NCBI GenBank assembly: GCA_900549375.1
Contig: URNY01000059.1
Span: 1 to 14,931, forward strand
DNA length: 14,931 bases
Direction: 5' to 3'
Source of the DNA: an uncultured Bacteroidales bacterium
Lineage (GTDB): Bacteria; Bacteroidota; Bacteroidia; Bacteroidales; Muribaculaceae
Within the stretch, counting starts at the first letter, position 1, and each line of letters opens with the position of its first letter. The notes below the pieces were generated by a model. That model was not told the DNA's origin, did not search any database, and saw nothing but the letters and a program-made list of their open reading frames with translations. Made by a program: the position numbers and the translations under genes. Shown here one piece after another: positions 11,674 through 14,931 of this stretch.

Positions 11674-12564
11674 ATGGCAGACGATAGAATAATACCCGCT
11701 TCCGAGCTCATCATCAATGACGACGGTTCGGTATTCCACATCCATCTCAAACCGGAGCAACTCCGCGACCATATCATTTTCGTTGGCGACCCTGGACGCG
11801 TCGACATGGTCGCCTCTTATTTCGACTCCATAGATTACAATGTGTCTTCGCGTGAGTTTCATGCTATCGGTGGCACCTATAAAGGGAAACCGCTGATGGC
11901 CATATCCCATGGCATCGGTCCCGACAATATCGAGATTGTAGTGACTGAGCTCGACGCCCTCGCCAACATCGATTTCAAGACACGCAAAGTGAAACCGGAA
12001 CACCGCACTCTGAACATTGTGCGAATCGGCACTTCCGGCTCTCTGCAGGAGGATCTGCATATCGGCGATTTCGTCATCGCCGAGAAAGGAACCGGCTTCG
12101 ACGGCATCCTCAATTTCTATGCCGACCGCGACAAAGTATGCGATCTTGAATTCGAACGCGAATTCTGCCGCCATACCGAATGGAAATCCACATGGGCCGC
12201 TCCCTATACCGTCGACGCCGATCCGGAGCTCGTCCGCAAAATCGGCAGAGACGACATGGTGAGAGGCTTTACGATAGCCGCTGTCGGTTTTTATGCACCG
12301 CAGGGAAGAATGGTAAGACTGAAACTCGCCGATCCGCATCTGAATGAGAAAATTGAATCTTTCAGATACAACGGGCGACCGATCACTAATTTCGAAATGG
12401 AATCGGCTTGCCTGCAGGGTCTATCGAAACTTCTGGGTCACCGTGCAATGACCGTTTGTTGCATCATTGCCGAAAGGCGCCTGAATAATGCCAATACGGA
12501 CTATAAGCCGAAAGTGCGCCAGCTTGTCGAGACTGTTCTCGACCGTCTTGTCGAGACTTACTGA
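11674..12564 (+). CDS. udp: Uridine phosphorylase-like nucleoside phosphorylase
   Basis: The 296-residue protein belongs to the PNP/UDP phosphorylase family. It would cleave a nucleoside such as uridine with phosphate to the free base and ribose-1-phosphate, in the cytoplasm, for pyrimidine salvage. Motifs in order: GDPGRV (38-43, phosphate binding), SHGIG (78-82), RIGTSGSLQ (117-125) and FEMESA (240-245, which contacts the ribose). Length is in the range of Bacteroidetes members, slightly longer than E. coli Udp. Uridine is the best guess for substrate, but the family also includes other specificities. It has its own promoter and a long structured leader (11519-11673). It ends 18 nt from the convergent dprA, with no clear terminator between. 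Confidence 0.85.
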   Translation: MADDRIIPASELIINDDGSVFHIHLKPEQLRDHIIFVGDPGRVDMVASYFDSIDYNVSSREFHAIGGTYKGKPLMAISHGIGPDNIEIVVTELDALANIDFKTRKVKPEHRTLNIVRIGTSGSLQEDLHIGDFVIAEKGTGFDGILNFYADRDKVCDLEFEREFCRHTEWKSTWAAPYTVDADPELVRKIGRDDMVRGFTIAAVGFYAPQGRMVRLKLADPHLNEKIESFRYNGRPITNFEMESACLQGLSKLLGHRAMTVCCIIAERRLNNANTDYKPKVRQLVETVLDRLVETY

Positions 12565-12582
12565 TCAGCATAAACACCTTCC

Positions 12583-13701
12583 TCAGGAGATGGAATACCG
12601 ATTGCCGGGCTGACGCGTGATAATGCCATCGAACTCAAGATCGGTCAAGGCCGACATGAGTTCGGGAACCGATATTCCGGTTCTTGAAAACAATACATCT
12701 ACATTGAGCGGCGTAGCCTCAAACTTAAGGATCTCATAGATTCTACCGGCCACACCCGACAATTCGGGGAAAAGATTACGCTGACGAGGCGCGATCCTTA
12801 CATCGAGAGGACGCCAGTCCATCAATTCGATAACATCGGCAGCGGCTGTGACCAGATGCGCTTTCTCTTTGCGTATAAGCAGGTTGCAGCCGCCGCTCGT
12901 TGAATCTGAGATGCGGCCAGGAAGAGCCATGACATCGCGGTTATAGGAAAATGCATAATTAGCGGTGCTCATTGCGCCGCCTTTGATTTCCGACTCGACA
13001 ACTATCGAGAGCCTCGACAACCCGGCAACAATCCTGTTCCGCTCGAGAAAACGGGCTGCAAAAGGAGTCGTTCCGCTCAGATATTCCGATAACACCGCTC
13101 CCCCGCTGTGTATGATCCTCCGCGCGAGGTCGCGATGGGCCGACGGATAAATAGTGTCGAGACCATGTGCCATCACGGCAACTGTAGGAAGATTGTTTTC
13201 AATCGCCGCCGTATGCGATGCGGCATCGATACCGAAAGCAAGACCACTCACAACAGTCAGATCCGGGAAATAGGCGCCTAAATCGGCCACAAACCGCGAG
13301 CAGAAATCCAGTCCATATTTAGTGCACCGCCGAGTTCCGACCATACTAAGCATATGCTCGACGTTCAGATCGGCCTCTCCGAGCTGGAAAAGCATCACCG
13401 GCGCATCGGGTATCTGCCGCAGAAGCCAGGGATAATCATCATCGAACAGAGAATAGACACGGATTGAATGACGGTTCACAAACTCCACCTCTTTGCGGGC
13501 CCTCTCGAGAGAGGCTGCAAGGTCGGTTGATGAAAAACGCATGCTCCGACTCAGGCCGAGCGTACGCGCCGACTCATCCGGGGAAACAGTGAAAAGACCT
13601 TCGGGAGTAAGGCCGGTTTCTGCCATCCGCCTCACAATGTCGGCATTAATACCCTTTACAATGCCAAGGGCTATTCTGCTTTCTGTCTTCCCCGGATTCA
13701 T
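12583..13701 (-). CDS. dprA: DNA-processing protein DprA
   Basis: The 372-residue protein from ATG 13701 is DprA (Smf), which binds incoming single-stranded DNA and loads RecA during transformation. Residues 5-60 form an N-terminal helical domain. The Rossmann-like core includes MVGTRRCTKYG (120-130), VSGLAFGIDAASHTAA (151-166), LERNRIVAGLS (219-229), GGAMSTANYA (241-250) and ALPGRISDSTSGGCNLLI (259-276). Residues 310-372 form a winged-helix domain ending in TDLEFDGIITRQPGNRYSIS. An upstream in-frame ATG (13773) would overlap the thioesterase gene, so 13701, 13 nt after the thioesterase stop, is preferred. It is the last gene in a minus-strand run of four and is probably co-transcribed with them. 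It is a core chromosomal gene in Bacteroidetes. Confidence 0.93.
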   Translation of the reverse strand: MNPGKTESRIALGIVKGINADIVRRMAETGLTPEGLFTVSPDESARTLGLSRSMRFSSTDLAASLERARKEVEFVNRHSIRVYSLFDDDYPWLLRQIPDAPVMLFQLGEADLNVEHMLSMVGTRRCTKYGLDFCSRFVADLGAYFPDLTVVSGLAFGIDAASHTAAIENNLPTVAVMAHGLDTIYPSAHRDLARRIIHSGGAVLSEYLSGTTPFAARFLERNRIVAGLSRLSIVVESEIKGGAMSTANYAFSYNRDVMALPGRISDSTSGGCNLLIRKEKAHLVTAAADVIELMDWRPLDVRIAPRQRNLFPELSGVAGRIYEILKFEATPLNVDVLFSRTGISVPELMSALTDLEFDGIITRQPGNRYSIS

Positions 13702-13714
13702 CTTATACTCTTCT

Positions 13715-14137
13715 TTATCGTATAAATTTTGCAAACACGGCCGCCAGCTCGTCGCCTCGTGTAAGCTTTCCATTTCTCAGCACTACGACTGTCACCACGC
13801 CTTCTGCGCATACTTCACCGTTCGACTTGATTATATCCTGATGGAAAATAAAGCGCGGACCTTTGCGCTCTATGCGTAGACAACTGATGAAACTGTCACC
13901 GCCGCGTAAGGATGTCTTATATTCCACCTCAATTTTCCTCACCACCGCATCAATGCCATTTTCATGCATCTCATTGAACGACATTCCGGCATCCATACAA
14001 AAACGGTGACGCGTATGTTCCATATAATGGAGATAGTTGGCATTATTCACTATCTGCTCGCAGTCGAGCTCATAGTCTCTCACCTCCATATCCATTATAA
14101 AGCAATATTTCTTATTGTTTTCTTTAAGTATTCTCAT
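13715..14137 (-). CDS. Acyl-CoA thioesterase, 4HBT hotdog family
   Basis: The 140-residue product has the single hotdog domain of the 4-hydroxybenzoyl-CoA thioesterase family, which hydrolyses acyl-CoA to free acid and CoA. The signature VRDYELDCEQIVNNANYLHY (about 19-38) contains the probable catalytic Asp25; the conserved helix continues MEHTRHRF. RGGDSF and FIFHQDI are typical core strands. The start at 14137 fits family length; ATG 14095 is possible but would cut into the first strand. It starts 7 nt after the stop of the gene upstream and ends 13 nt before dprA, so it is in the same operon. The physiological substrate is unknown. Confidence 0.85.
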   Translation of the reverse strand: MRILKENNKKYCFIMDMEVRDYELDCEQIVNNANYLHYMEHTRHRFCMDAGMSFNEMHENGIDAVVRKIEVEYKTSLRGGDSFISCLRIERKGPRFIFHQDIIKSNGEVCAEGVVTVVVLRNGKLTRGDELAAVFAKFIR

Positions 14138-14144
14138 TTGTATA

Positions 14145-14666
14145 TTAGATTTTCTTAATTCTGTTTATACTCTCTATAAATCCGGCGAATTTCTCGTCCG
14201 AAAGGAAGGCTGACCTCGGTATCCAGAGGAAACCTTTCCCGGGAAGGAGGAAGCTCACCGAATCATGGCCCAGACGCATACTTCCCAGTCGGTCGCAGCC
14301 GATAGTAAACACGCGCGTCATTGCCGGAGGTTCTGCTTCCTCTTCATCATCCGGTAACGCCTCGTAAAGGCTGACTTTAACGCCATCCTCAGAAAGGCCC
14401 AAGGAATGCGGCGACACATTCATATAGCATTCAGTGTTCAACCCGTAGTAATAATATAGGAAGAGCACCGCCATCGGGACTACCGTAAAGACAAGAATCA
14501 GCGTGACCATAAACCAGACCGCGGAGATAAAGAATCCGGCAATGATTCCGAGCACTATAAGCGCCAGGAAGAGATAGAGCCATCGCCGGCCGAAAAGCGA
14601 GAACATCTCGGCGGCACAAAGCCCGTGACCCATTCTGAAAATCCTGTCGGTAACAGTTTCCATCAC
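14145..14666 (-). CDS. YcxB-like membrane protein
   Basis: The 173-residue protein has two adjacent membrane segments (about residues 29-47 and 50-72). A cytoplasmic C-terminal domain of about 100 residues follows. It contains FTIGCDRLGSMRLGHDSVSFLLPGKGFLWIPRSAFLSDEKF (about 120-160), which fits the YcxB-like pattern of a strand pair followed by a xxIPRsaF turn. An acidic loop (DDEEEAE) lies between. The function of this family is not known. Start ATG 14666 could shift to 14663, as two Met codons are adjacent. It is 25 nt after the upstream gene and 7 nt before the thioesterase gene. Confidence 0.7.
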   Translation of the reverse strand: MMETVTDRIFRMGHGLCAAEMFSLFGRRWLYLFLALIVLGIIAGFFISAVWFMVTLILVFTVVPMAVLFLYYYYGLNTECYMNVSPHSLGLSEDGVKVSLYEALPDDEEEAEPPAMTRVFTIGCDRLGSMRLGHDSVSFLLPGKGFLWIPRSAFLSDEKFAGFIESINRIKKI

Positions 14667-14691
14667 TTAAGATTCTGTTGCTTACGGTTCT

Positions 14692-14931
14692 CTATTCCTC
14701 GCCGTCGCGCAGCTGCCGCATCCTGCGATAGTTCTCTTTGTTGACTTCGCGCAGAATCTGCACAAATCCTGTTCCCTCTTTATTGAAGAGGGTATTCATG
14801 TCGATATACTTGTCGCCGTTTCCTTTGGAAATCGGAAAAACTTTCGATCTCATCTCTTTCGCCTTGTCGGCAAGCGGCGCATGACCGCCGGGAAGCACTC
14901 CACGCAGATCGCGGTCCACTCCCGACTCATC
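14692..14931 (-). CDS. C-terminal part of an unrecognised protein (partial)
   Basis: The frame is open from the window edge to the stop at 14692-14694, giving the last 79 residues. The gene begins outside the window; a GTG at 14919 is not a convincing start. The visible part is hydrophilic, mixed-charge and helix-rich at the end (ILREVNKENYRRMRQLRDGEE), with a segment VFPISKGNGDKYIDMNTL. I do not recognise the family. It lies 25 nt before the YcxB-like gene in the same orientation and is probably the first or an internal gene of the same operon. Confidence 0.6.
   Translation of the reverse strand, partial: DESGVDRDLRGVLPGGHAPLADKAKEMRSKVFPISKGNGDKYIDMNTLFNKEGTGFVQILREVNKENYRRMRQLRDGEE

Noticed and set aside
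11659..12339. 226-codon minus-strand frame over the phosphorylase gene
   Set aside because: It is antisense to a gene with clear family motifs and shows no motif of its own.
12565..12600. Terminator between udp and dprA
   Set aside because: Only a short TCC/GGA pairing is seen, with no T tract; not enough to call.
1..14931. CRISPR array or insertion sequence
   Set aside because: No regularly spaced direct repeats and no transposase-like gene were found; the three-copy repeat at 2473-2686 has mixed orientation and unequal spacing.

Overview
The window looks like a Bacteroidales chromosome; the family is uncertain, with a Muribaculaceae-like genome as a guess. The main evidence is a set of promoters of the Bacteroidetes form TTTG-N(about 20)-TAnnTTTG (328-359, 2439-2470, and 11415-11447 on the minus strand). 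The tape-measure gene, the KxTG-type tyrosine recombinase and the host genes on the right fit the same phylum. No Shine-Dalgarno sequence is seen before most genes.

Layout. (1) 1-393 is non-coding, rich in palindromes, and ends in a strong promoter with a palindromic candidate operator. (2) 394-1170 is a HicAB toxin-antitoxin locus. hicA is broken by a frameshift, hicB is intact, and an intrinsic terminator closes the unit. (3) 1206-2437 is a small lipoprotein gene overlapping a gene for a membrane-anchored protein with a PD-(D/E)XK nuclease signature. (4) 2438-2690 is a compact non-coding region with its own promoter, three copies of an 18-20 nt sequence (direct, inverted, direct) and two terminator-like hairpins with U8 tracts. 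It looks like a switching leader RNA or an invertible segment and is the most unusual part of the window. (5) 2666-10008 is a phage tail module: a small membrane protein, a small acidic protein, a 1611-residue tape-measure protein and a tail or baseplate protein split into two frames near a G5 tract. (6) 9996-11180 (minus strand) is a tyrosine integrase, convergent with the tail module. (7) 11308-11393 (minus strand) is tRNA-Ser(CGA), the probable integration target, so the right end of the prophage or integrative element should lie between 11181 and 11315. (8) 11394-14931 is host chromosome: a uridine-phosphorylase-like gene with a long structured leader, then a minus-strand run of four close genes (partial unknown, YcxB-like membrane protein, 4HBT thioesterase, dprA).

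How it fits together. The element seems to be a prophage or prophage remnant whose left part lies beyond the window. A promoter at 2439-2470 and the structured leader precede the tail genes and may control them. The hicAB, lipoprotein and nuclease genes sit upstream as lower-GC cargo. Two lesions (hicA frameshift, tail-protein frameshift) suggest the element is decaying, unless the tail frameshift is programmed or a sequencing error. No CRISPR array, rRNA or recognisable insertion sequence was seen.
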